Shown here in pieces: positions 25,933 through 33,516 of a stretch of DNA of 64,000 bases. A model generated the notes under the pieces. The model was given only the letters and a program-made list of their open reading frames with translations. It ran no database searches and was not told the origin of the DNA. Origin of the DNA: Azophilus sp965220425 (lineage in GTDB: Bacteria > Pseudomonadota > Gammaproteobacteria > Pseudomonadales > Azotimanducaceae). The position numbers and the translations under genes were made by a program. How positions within the stretch are numbered: position 1 is the stretch's first letter; each line of letters opens with the position of its first letter. The stretch spans positions 3,534,001 to 3,598,000 of the forward strand of contig OZ244830.1 in assembly GCA_965220425.1 (NCBI GenBank), written 5' to 3'.

Positions 25933-26051
25933 ACGGCCCCGGAGTGTCGAATGAAAACGCGCCCTTTTTACCCCATCCGGGCCGCCAAGTCCAGTATTGG
26001 GCCTAACCTGTTGTTCCGGCGGAAATTCTTAGAGAGGGTGAATTCGCCCTG

Positions 26052-26061
26052 GTTGCTATAC
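26052..26061. repeat. Target site duplication, right copy
   Basis: GTTGCTATAC, identical to 24110-24119. Joining the flanks at this repeat restores an original intergenic region of about 240 bases between the TonB receptor and the LysR gene. Confidence 0.85.
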
Positions 26062-26068
26062 CATGGTA
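26059..26068. promoter_or_regulatory. Palindrome at the insertion site, possible LysR operator
   Basis: TACCATGGTA is a perfect 10-bp palindrome spanning the restored junction, 119 bases before the LysR start. The left flank carries only TACCACGG because the insertion sequence replaced the other half. LysR proteins bind imperfect palindromes in divergent intergenic regions, so it is a candidate operator. There is no direct evidence of binding. Confidence 0.25.
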
Positions 26069-26186
26069 AGTATTTCTAACGGACTGACGAGGCGTTGCCT
26101 CAGGCCAACAAGGGGGCGGTCGTCGGCTTGATAGTTGACTGATTTGTAGACTCGATCCGCGAACAAGAGGTCTGGCACGGATATAG

Positions 26187-27092
26187 ATGCACACGGAGAA
26201 GCGCCTGCTTCCGCTCAACGCCCTGCGCGCCTTCGAGGCGGCCGGGCGCCACCTGCACATGCGGCGCGCCGCGGAAGAACTGTGCGTAAGCCATAGCGCC
26301 ATCAGCCAACAGGTGCGAAAGCTCGAATCGATGCTGGAGGTGCCGTTGTTCGAGCGCTCCAACCGGGGACTGCTGTTGACCGCGGCCGGCAGCCGATTGC
26401 TTCATGACCTGACGACGGCCCTCGACAGCCTCGTCAGGGCGACCACGAGTGTCGCTCGCGACAGCAAGGCGGCAGAGTTGCACGTTGCCTGCGCCACCGG
26501 CGTCGCCACGAATTGGCTGGTGCCCCATCTAAACGACTTCCTGCGCAGCTACCAAGCCTACGACGTCCGGCTGGATCCCATTGCCGTGTATCCCAAGGAG
26601 GTGCCGAGCGACGTCGATCTGGCCATCACATACGGCAAGCCGCCGGTCAGCGAGGATCGCATCACACGACTTTCGGGGTCGCAATTGCTGCCGATCTGCA
26701 GCCCCGACCTGATGAGCGAAATGGACCGGAGCAGGTCCATCCTCGACCAGTTGTCCAGGCTCACCCTGCTGCACGCGGACGATGGCAGCGAGTGGCAGCA
26801 ATGGTTTCGAAATGCCGCCGCCGAGGGTTTGTGCGGCCGCAGGAACCTGTACCTGAATACCGGTTATCACCTGATACTCGATTGCATTCGCCGCGGGCTC
26901 GGCATCGGGCTGATTGCAAAGCGGTTTATCGAACAGGAAATTGCGGTCGGCAGCTTAATCGTTCTCCAGAAAGAGACTCTTTTCGAACCCGGGTATTACT
27001 ACGTAGTGCGGCCGGCTGATGAGCCCTACCGCAGCCAGGCGGGCCGGGACTTCGAGCAGTGGGTGTACAAGCGCTGGAACCAGTTGGGTTAA
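26187..27092 (+). CDS. LysR family transcriptional regulator (GcvA-like)
   Basis: 301 codons. Residues ~8-65 are the LysR winged helix-turn-helix (L-N-A-L-R-A-F-E-A-A-G-R-H, A-A-E-E-L-C-V-S-H-S-A-I-S-Q-Q-V-R-K-L-E, F-E-R-S-N-R-G-L). The rest is the two-lobed effector-binding domain, with the G-L-G-I-G-L-I-A segment near residue 245. The start L-P-P/L-N-A-L-R-A-F-E-A-A-G-R-H and overall length are those of the GcvA subgroup. It is transcribed away from the TonB receptor run and is the natural candidate for its regulator, but an insertion sequence now lies between them. The effector is unknown. Confidence 0.88.
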   Translation: MHTEKRLLPLNALRAFEAAGRHLHMRRAAEELCVSHSAISQQVRKLESMLEVPLFERSNRGLLLTAAGSRLLHDLTTALDSLVRATTSVARDSKAAELHVACATGVATNWLVPHLNDFLRSYQAYDVRLDPIAVYPKEVPSDVDLAITYGKPPVSEDRITRLSGSQLLPICSPDLMSEMDRSRSILDQLSRLTLLHADDGSEWQQWFRNAAAEGLCGRRNLYLNTGYHLILDCIRRGLGIGLIAKRFIEQEIAVGSLIVLQKETLFEPGYYYVVRPADEPYRSQAGRDFEQWVYKRWNQLG

Positions 27093-27262
27093 CCCCAAAT
27101 CAGGACCACATCACGATGTCGATTGTCTCGGATGCGCGAAGCCGCCGGCAATGGGGAGCAGTTTCGCCTCGGCGGCACTGCAACTCGAGAAAAGGCCGCG
27201 CCGGGTCAGGACAAGCCCGTCGTCTCCTACGCTACACTTGCAGCAGCGACGGAGGCGAGCCC

Positions 27263-28153
27263 ATGACCCCTGAAGAGATCCTTGCCCGCGCGGCGAAGGC
27301 GCTCACGCAGGCACAGCGCGAGCACTATTTCGAGTACGGCTACCTGGGCGCGCCGGCACTGGTCGGCGCGGCCTGGCTCGCGCGGCTCAACGAACGCACC
27401 GCGCACTACGTCGAGGAGAGCCGCCACGCCAACGGCGACAAGCGCTTCGACCTCGAACCGGTCCACAAGCCGGACGCGCCCCGCATCCGGCGCCTCAACT
27501 CGCCCGTCGACGTGGACGAACTCTACTGGGAGTTCGCGTCCATCGGCCCCTTCGTCGATGTCGCCGAGGACCTCCTCGGACCGGACCTCAAGTTCCACCA
27601 CTCGAAACTGAACTTTAAGTGGAGCGGCGGCGGAGAGGAGGTCAAGTGGCACCAGGACATCCAGTTCTGGCCACACACGAACTACGACGTGCTGACGATC
27701 GGCGTGTACCTCGAAGACGTGGACGAGCGCATGGCGCCCATGGGCGTGATTCCGAAAAGTCACCAGGGGCCGCTCTACGATCTCTACGATCGCGATCGCA
27801 ACTGGACCGGCAACATCCGCGAAGAGGACCTGCCGCGCATCGACGCTGCCAGCGCTGGCTACATCGCCGGACCCGCCGGTACCGTGACCGTGCACAACTG
27901 CCGCTCGATCCACGGTTCCCCGCCGAACTGGAGCGACCGCCCCCGGCCCCTGCTCCTGTGTACCTACGCCGCGGCGGACGCCATCGCCATCACGAACCTG
28001 GTCTCGATGGCACCGCACGGCAACGAGTTGGTGCGCGGCACGCCGGCGCGCTGTGCCCGCTGCGACCCGAGGCCGTGCCCGATGCCGCCGGACTGGTCCC
28101 GCACCGGATACAAGTCGATCTTCCAGCACCAGCAGCGGGAAGCCGCCGGCTGA
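27263..28153 (+). CDS. Phytanoyl-CoA dioxygenase (PhyH) family protein
   Basis: 296 codons from the ATG at 27263, chosen for GGAGG seven bases upstream; the frame is open further upstream without support. The Fe(II)/2-oxoglutarate oxygenase facial triad is visible as His130 and Asp132 (W-H-Q-D) and His217 (S-I-H-G-S), with a nearby Arg for 2-oxoglutarate. W-H-Q-D-I-Q-F-W-P-H-T-N is typical of PhyH proteins in marine bacteria. It hydroxylates an unknown small molecule. It follows the LysR gene by ~170 bases in the same direction and may be co-transcribed. The Cys-rich stretch C-A-R-C-D-P-R-P-C near residue 270 is unusual for the family. Confidence 0.85.
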   Translation: MTPEEILARAAKALTQAQREHYFEYGYLGAPALVGAAWLARLNERTAHYVEESRHANGDKRFDLEPVHKPDAPRIRRLNSPVDVDELYWEFASIGPFVDVAEDLLGPDLKFHHSKLNFKWSGGGEEVKWHQDIQFWPHTNYDVLTIGVYLEDVDERMAPMGVIPKSHQGPLYDLYDRDRNWTGNIREEDLPRIDAASAGYIAGPAGTVTVHNCRSIHGSPPNWSDRPRPLLLCTYAAADAIAITNLVSMAPHGNELVRGTPARCARCDPRPCPMPPDWSRTGYKSIFQHQQREAAG

Positions 28154-28159
28154 GCGGGA

Positions 28160-28254
28160 GCATCCTCCACGGCCGGCGGCTGGCAACCCAGGGCCATTGC
28201 CAGCACCGCGCCCGGTACCGTGTACCGAAAAAACCCGGCCATCCACCCGATCAT
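28160..28254 (-). pseudogene. Possible leftover start of a lipoprotein gene
   Basis: Between the convergent PhyH and S9 peptidase genes a minus-strand ATG at 28254, with GGGGAAG and AAAGGG just upstream, opens a frame whose first ~38 residues look like a lipoprotein leader: basic start, hydrophobic core, then A-L-G-C followed by a Pro/Ala-rich linker. From there it runs antisense into the PhyH 3' end and loses any protein character. It could be the truncated remnant of a lipoprotein gene, or chance. Confidence 0.22.
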
Positions 28255-28387
28255 CCCTTTACTTCCCCGGTGCCGATGCGACGCGCACCCGTTGCGGAGC
28301 GCAAGCGCGCCGCGCCCCATGGCTGCCGGCACGGCCACCCTTCCTCAACAGAGTCCGTCCTATACGGGCCATGGCATCGCCACCCCC

Positions 28388-30688
28388 TCACTCGAACGGC
28401 TTCAGCATCTCGACCAGGAACCGCTTCTTCAACTCCATGTTGTACTCGCCCGTCTTGCCCATGGCCCCGTGCCCCGTATTGGGGTAGACCATCATCCGGT
28501 GCTGCTTGCCGAGGCGGATGAGGTGCTCGGACATCTGGAACAGGTCCGCCTGGGTGCCGGTATCGTTGATGCCGCCCGTCTGCAGGAGTTCGCCCTCGAG
28601 CAGCGGCGCGAGCGCCATGGCGTCCGCGGCATCGTAGGCCGCCTTGTTTTCCTGGGGCATACCGAGATAGACCTCGTAGAGAGTGAAGCGCCGGGAACTG
28701 TAGCCGGGCACCTCGCTGATGCCCACCTTGTACAGGTCCGGCGCCTGGGTCATGGCGCGGAAGGCGTAGTGGCCGCCCCAGGATGCGCCCATCACGCCGA
28801 CGCGGTCGAGGTCCAGGTACGGCAGCCGCTCGCCGAGCTGCCGGATGGCGCCGGCGTGGTCGTCGATCTCGAACTGGCCCCAGTTCATGTAGATGGTGTC
28901 GTGAAACGCCTTGGAACGTTCCGGCGTGCCCCGGCCATCGAGTACCACCACCAGAATGCCGAGCTGGGCGAGGGCTCGAGGGAAATTGACCGTGCGCCCC
29001 ACAATTGCCCCGAATGGGCCGAGATCGTCACCGAAGTCCATCGGCCGCCAGACGGTCTGCGGCCCGGCGTAGATGTACTCCACCACCGGGTATTTCTTCT
29101 CCGCATCGAAATCGTTGGGGAAATAGATCGTCACCCACAGGTCCGTCTCGCCGTCCGCCGCCTTGACCACGTGCTCTTCGGGCGCCACCCAGCCGAACGC
29201 CTCGAAGCGGCCGGTGTCGGCCTCGCCGAGTACGCGAATCAGGCTGCCGTCGGTGCGCCGCAGTTCCGTGCGCGGCGGCACATCGACGTTCGAGAAGGCA
29301 TCGACGAAATACTCCGCCGACGGAGAGATGCTGGCGCTGTGCTGGCCCTTGCCCTCGGTGAGTTGCGCAAATCCCCGACCGTCGAGGCCGACCCGGTAGA
29401 GGTGCGTGTCGTAGGGCCGGGACTGGTCCCCGTGCCCGGTGAAATACACCCAGCCGTTCTCCTGGTCGACGCGCACCACGTCCTTGACGGGCCAATCGCC
29501 GCTGGTGAGTTGCCTCACGAGCCGGCCGTTCAGGTCGTAATGGTAGAGGTGATCCCAGCCGCTGCGCTCGGAATTCCAGATGAACCCCGAGCCGTCCGGC
29601 AGCAGAAAAAAGCCGGTCTCCGTTGCCCAGATCGCCTCGTGATGGTTGGTCAGGAAGGTTTCGGACGATTCCGTCATGACCGTGCGCACCTCCCGCGTCA
29701 CCGCATCGACCGCGAGCAGCTCCACGCTGGAGAGCACACGGTTGTAGCGGGCGACGATCAGCTCCGAGCCGTCCGGCAGCCAGGTGAGCACGCGCAGGTA
29801 GCGGTCCGTGTTGTCGCCCATGTCCACGTGCCTCGGCTCCCGGGCGTGAATATCGAGCAGATACAGTTCCGAGCGATACAGGTTGGCGCCCGCCGGAATG
29901 GTGATGACTTCCCGAACCTCTTCCAGCGGCTTCAGCCACTTGATGGTGGGAATGGTGGGCATGCCGTCCGCATGCTGCCTGATCACGGCGATCTGCTCGC
30001 TGCTCGGCGACCAGGGCTGCCACAGCGCCGCTTCCACATCCCAGAAGACCGCATCGGTGCCGTCGTCGGTGACCGGCACTTCCTGGCCGTCGATGGTAGC
30101 GCGCAGGGCCAGGTTGTTGTGCCGGACCGTGGCGATCCACTTGCCGTCCGGCGAGACCGCTTCCGGAGACGGAAAGGGGCCGAGACCCTGAAAGCGTTCC
30201 CGCGGGTAGGTCCCGGGCACCGCGCGCTCGGCCTCGCTCTTGACGAGTTCGATGGAAAACGACGACGGCGGAAGCTGCCTGGTGACCTCGTAGGTGCCGA
30301 GATCGAGGGTGAAGTTCGCGCCCTCCAGCGTGAAGGCGGCCGTACCGGGGCCAACCATCTGGAACCGGGCGAACGGCACGCCGGCACCCGCCGGTTCGTG
30401 GCCCAGCGCTTCGGTGAGCGCAACGCGCAAGCGGGCAGTGTCGAAGAGCGGTGCAACGGTGTTTTCCGCCGGATCGACCCTGAGGATGCTGCGGTCGTTC
30501 GGGCCGCCCTCTTCGTGCCAGAACGTCGTTCCGTCCGGCAGCCAGTTCGCCGCGACACGGCCGCCGTCGATCAGATCCTGGTAGTAGAGATACCGCTGGT
30601 AGGCGGCTTCGCGGTCGTCCGGGATGCCGCCGGCCGTGGCCGCGGCAGCCATCGATGCGCAGAACAGGTAGATTGCAGGTTTGACCAT
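28388..30688 (-). CDS. Secreted S9 family peptidase (DPP IV type), second copy
   Basis: 766 codons from the ATG at 30688, where the product begins with a signal peptide (M-V-K-P-A-I-Y-L-F...A-T-A-G-G); the frame extends upstream without support. Residues ~30-500 are the DPP IV N-terminal beta-propeller and the last ~260 the prolyl oligopeptidase domain, with Ser636 in G-A-S-W-G-G, a probable Asp709 in I-N-D-T-G and His740 in N-T-G-H-G. It resembles the S9 peptidase at 1114 in layout but differs clearly in sequence. It converges on the PhyH gene and is followed upstream by a MITE-like palindrome. Confidence 0.87.
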   Translation of the reverse strand: MVKPAIYLFCASMAAAATAGGIPDDREAAYQRYLYYQDLIDGGRVAANWLPDGTTFWHEEGGPNDRSILRVDPAENTVAPLFDTARLRVALTEALGHEPAGAGVPFARFQMVGPGTAAFTLEGANFTLDLGTYEVTRQLPPSSFSIELVKSEAERAVPGTYPRERFQGLGPFPSPEAVSPDGKWIATVRHNNLALRATIDGQEVPVTDDGTDAVFWDVEAALWQPWSPSSEQIAVIRQHADGMPTIPTIKWLKPLEEVREVITIPAGANLYRSELYLLDIHAREPRHVDMGDNTDRYLRVLTWLPDGSELIVARYNRVLSSVELLAVDAVTREVRTVMTESSETFLTNHHEAIWATETGFFLLPDGSGFIWNSERSGWDHLYHYDLNGRLVRQLTSGDWPVKDVVRVDQENGWVYFTGHGDQSRPYDTHLYRVGLDGRGFAQLTEGKGQHSASISPSAEYFVDAFSNVDVPPRTELRRTDGSLIRVLGEADTGRFEAFGWVAPEEHVVKAADGETDLWVTIYFPNDFDAEKKYPVVEYIYAGPQTVWRPMDFGDDLGPFGAIVGRTVNFPRALAQLGILVVVLDGRGTPERSKAFHDTIYMNWGQFEIDDHAGAIRQLGERLPYLDLDRVGVMGASWGGHYAFRAMTQAPDLYKVGISEVPGYSSRRFTLYEVYLGMPQENKAAYDAADAMALAPLLEGELLQTGGINDTGTQADLFQMSEHLIRLGKQHRMMVYPNTGHGAMGKTGEYNMELKKRFLVEMLKPFE

Positions 30689-30786
30689 GATCGTCGGTCC
30701 ATGTTTGCCCGGTGGATTCGGTATGACGCATGCCGTCACCCGTCCCGCAGCCGCGGGCAATCCGGCGCTCCCCCGGCAGGCGGGTT

Positions 30787-30967
30787 TAGCCCGCATATCT
30801 CACCAACTTCCTGCTGCGGACGCCGATGCACTCGCCCCACGTGCCCGTGCTCCCTCCGGGCGCCTTGACGTACTGTCAAGTACGCCGGCGGCCCCTCCGG
30901 TCCGCGCGGACCCGTGGGGCGGCGCCTCGACGCCCTCGCGACGAAAGTTGGTGAGATATGCGGGTTA
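30787..30967. repeat. MITE-like palindromic repeat over the TetR gene's 3' end
   Basis: A perfect 20-base inverted repeat (CCCGCATATCTCACCAACTT at 30790-30809 and its complement at 30945-30964) encloses 135 bases. A nested 9-base stem (CGCCCCACG at 30833-30841, complement at 30913-30921) and a small central stem-loop (CTTGAC/GTCAAG at 30864-30880) allow one large branched hairpin. It has no coding capacity. The right arm includes the TAA of the TetR gene. The structure suggests a miniature mobile element or REP-like repeat. Confidence 0.65.
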
Positions 30968-31621
30968 GAGGTATTCGGCGAGTTCTTCGGGACTGGATTT
31001 GCCCGTCAGCACATAGACATACATGGGCAGCAGCGCCATGCGCGCGTCCAGCGTTTCGTTGTAGCCGATGGTGTAGTACCCCACCTGGTGAAAATAGGTG
31101 ACGCGGGCGCGAATGAAGGCTTCGTCCTCACCGTAGCCGAAGTCGAGGAAGATTCGCTTGATGTAGGCGATGCGTTCCTCGTCCACCGCCTTGACCACCG
31201 CAGAGACCTCCTCGGACGTTCGCGCCCAGTCACGCATCGCCGACTCCAGGGCGGGATGAAATTCCGACTCGTCGATCCACAGGTGCACCAGCCGCACGAA
31301 TTCGTCCATGCCGGTTGCCCCGTCGCTGCCGACCAGACGGTTGAACATCTCGTGGCTCCGCCCCTGCCAGCGGGCCAGCAGTGCCTGCAACAGGTGGTTG
31401 CGGTCGCGGAAATGCCAATAGAAGCTGCCGCGGGTAACCTTCAGGTCGGCCGCGAGCGGGCCGATCTTCACCGCATCGATACCGCCGTCGACCAGGCGAG
31501 CCTGCGCGGCGTTCAGCCAGTCTTCCGGGCGGAGTCGGGTTACCGTGCGCAGCCCCCGCTCGTCGAATCGCTCACCCCGGCCAGGGGTTACGGCTTGCGA
31601 TTCACTCATGGCTGGCTTCAT
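30965..31621 (-). CDS. TetR family transcriptional regulator
   Basis: 218 codons. Residues ~33-80 are the TetR helix-turn-helix domain (A-A-Q-A-R-L-V-D-G-G, I-G-P-L-A-A-D-L-K-V-T-R-G-S-F-Y-W-H-F), and the rest is an all-helical ligand-binding domain. A second ATG four codons in is an alternative start. It is divergent from the M20-like peptidase/TonB receptor pair at 31864, with ~240 bases between, so it probably controls that pair or itself. In this gap GACAGTCAC (31629-31637) and GACAATCAC (31652-31660) form a near-direct repeat that could be an operator. The stop codon lies inside a palindromic repeat. Confidence 0.85.
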   Translation of the reverse strand: MKPAMSESQAVTPGRGERFDERGLRTVTRLRPEDWLNAAQARLVDGGIDAVKIGPLAADLKVTRGSFYWHFRDRNHLLQALLARWQGRSHEMFNRLVGSDGATGMDEFVRLVHLWIDESEFHPALESAMRDWARTSEEVSAVVKAVDEERIAYIKRIFLDFGYGEDEAFIRARVTYFHQVGYYTIGYNETLDARMALLPMYVYVLTGKSSPEELAEYL

Positions 31622-31863
31622 CCATTGGGACAGTCACGCTGGTTCCATTGCGACAATCACATAGTTCCCGACGCAGCGCAAAGCACCCGCCCTCAATACG
31701 CCGCCCGGCCAACGGGCAATTGTGGTCAAGCGGTCGAGCGAGCGTCATTGGCCATGGGTATATTGCAGACCGCTGTCACTGACTTGAGACGGGAGCCTCG
31801 GCAGTGAACCCGTCCGACCGCTCAGGCGCCACTGGCAGCAGCACGCCAACGTGGAGAATGCTC

Positions 31864-33423
31864 ATGAAATTTCTTCCGATCTTGCTTGCACTTTGCCTGT
31901 CCGCCCTGGCCCATGCAGGCGACACCGTCCGCCCGAAATACGCCATCGACCTTTCCGACCCTTATTCCACCGACAGCGTTGCAACCTATGCTGGCGACCG
32001 TGCGGCGGTGCACGCCTACATTGATGCCGAGATCGAGGCGCATACGGCGGCACTACAGCGCTGGATGCGCCAGCCGTCTATCAGCGCGCAGAACGTCGGC
32101 GTACTCGGCATGGCGGAGATGGTGCGGGGCGACTTCGAGGCACTCGGCTTCGCGGAGGCGGAACTGGTGGAAACCGGGGGGCATCCCGGCGTCTGGGGCT
32201 TCTACGATGCCGGCGCGGACAGGACGCTCATGGTCTACATGATGTACGACGTGCAGCCTGTGAACCCCGAAGACTGGCGCTCCCCGCCCTTCGCCGCCGA
32301 GATCGTCGATGTGCCCGAAGGCCGGGCGATCATGGCCCGGGGCGCTACCAACCAGAAAGGCCCGCAGCGGGCCTTCCTCAACGCCGTGGAGTCAATCCTG
32401 GCCGTGGACGGGGAACTGCCGGTGAACCTCATGATCACCGCGGAAGGCGAGGAGGAACTCGGATCGCCCCACTACCCGGAAATCGTCGACCGCTATGAAG
32501 ACCGCCTGCGGCAGGCGGACGGCGTCATCTTCCCCATGTCGGGGCAGGACCCCTCCGGACAGACCGGTGTGGTGCTCGGCGTGAAGGGCATCATCTATTG
32601 GGAACTCGAATCCAGGGGCGGCGCCTGGGGCGGCCCCACCGAGGCCGAAATTCACGGCTCCTACAAGGCGATCGCCGACTCGCCGGTGCTGCGCCTGGCA
32701 AGGGCCATCTCGTCGCTGGTGAGCGAAGACGGCAATACGATCCTGGTCGATGGCTACTACGACGGCGTGCGTCCGCCCACTGCCGAGGAACAATCGCTGA
32801 TCGCCGGTTATCTCGAGCAGCAGGACGAGGCCATGCTCAGGCAACTGTTCGGCGTCGAGCGCTGGATCGACGGCATGGAAGGCGTCGATGTGCTCCACGA
32901 ACTCATCTACACGCCTACGATGAATGTCGACGGCATCTGGGCCGGCTACTCCGGCGAGGGTGTAAAGACCATTCTGCCGCACATGGCTACGGCGAAGATG
33001 GACTCGCGGCTGCCGGTAGGCATCGATCCGCAGGAAGCCCTGACAAAGATCCGCGCGCACCTCGACGCACAAGGGTTCGAGGATGTCCAGATGGATGTGC
33101 TCGCCGCCTACCCCGCCTCGCAGACCTCGGTAAACACCAGCCTCGTCCAGGCAGCGATCGGCGTCTACAAGCGCTACGGCGATGCGCCTACGGTCAATCC
33201 GCGCATCGCCGGCAGCGCGCCGTTCTACCAGTTCACGGAACGGCTCGGATTGCCGATGATCCCGTTCGGTCTCGGCCACGGTCGCGGCGCCCACGCTCCG
33301 AACGAGATCTACGTCATCGAGTCGAACGGCGAAGTCGCCGGGCTCGCCGAAATAGAAAAAGCCTACGCGGATTTTCTGTACGCGTTTGCGGCTGACCGGC
33401 GCACCCCGAACCCGGGCCGGTAA
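31864..33423 (+). CDS. M20 family peptidase homologue with altered metal ligands, secreted
   Basis: 519 codons from the ATG at 31864, with GGAG at the right spacing and a clean signal peptide (M-K-F-L-P-I-L-L-A-L-C...A-H-A-G). The fold is that of M20 peptidases, with an E-G-E-E-E-L-G-S motif and a dimerisation domain. However, the usual G-H-x-D motif reads M-M-Y-D, so the first zinc-ligand His is Met, and the usual S-D-x-K-G motif reads T-N-Q-K-G, so the bridging Asp is Asn. The metal site is therefore reduced or different. A subgroup with these changes may exist, as the rest of the gene is undamaged. It is followed 93 bases later by a TonB receptor, probably one operon. Confidence 0.82.
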   Translation: MKFLPILLALCLSALAHAGDTVRPKYAIDLSDPYSTDSVATYAGDRAAVHAYIDAEIEAHTAALQRWMRQPSISAQNVGVLGMAEMVRGDFEALGFAEAELVETGGHPGVWGFYDAGADRTLMVYMMYDVQPVNPEDWRSPPFAAEIVDVPEGRAIMARGATNQKGPQRAFLNAVESILAVDGELPVNLMITAEGEEELGSPHYPEIVDRYEDRLRQADGVIFPMSGQDPSGQTGVVLGVKGIIYWELESRGGAWGGPTEAEIHGSYKAIADSPVLRLARAISSLVSEDGNTILVDGYYDGVRPPTAEEQSLIAGYLEQQDEAMLRQLFGVERWIDGMEGVDVLHELIYTPTMNVDGIWAGYSGEGVKTILPHMATAKMDSRLPVGIDPQEALTKIRAHLDAQGFEDVQMDVLAAYPASQTSVNTSLVQAAIGVYKRYGDAPTVNPRIAGSAPFYQFTERLGLPMIPFGLGHGRGAHAPNEIYVIESNGEVAGLAEIEKAYADFLYAFAADRRTPNPGR

Positions 33424-33516
33424 ACACTCCGGGCATTGGGGGATTTGCCGCACCCGCGTCTATATGGAAGTGAACCGCGGCAAACTTCCGCGGCCGCAGA
33501 TTCAGGGAGGCAGATG

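Larger units (their letters stand above)
24120..26051 (-). mobile_element. Complete ISAs1-family insertion sequence with DruA-like domain transposase
   Basis: A 1,932-bp element. The left end begins CACGGCTAATT and the right end, read inward, CAGGGCGAATT, matching at 9 of 11 positions; CAGGG is a usual ISAs1-type tip. Both ends are flanked by the exact 10-bp repeat GTTGCTATAC. Inside is one transposase gene in two overlapping frames on the minus strand, whose TAG stop lies in the left terminal repeat. The element separates a TonB receptor gene from a divergent LysR regulator. Intact ends and an unmutated target duplication suggest a recent insertion. Confidence 0.85.

Noticed and set aside
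27059..27262. Extended N-terminus for the PhyH protein
   Set aside because: The 68 upstream codons lack family similarity, while GGAGG sits directly before the ATG at 27263.
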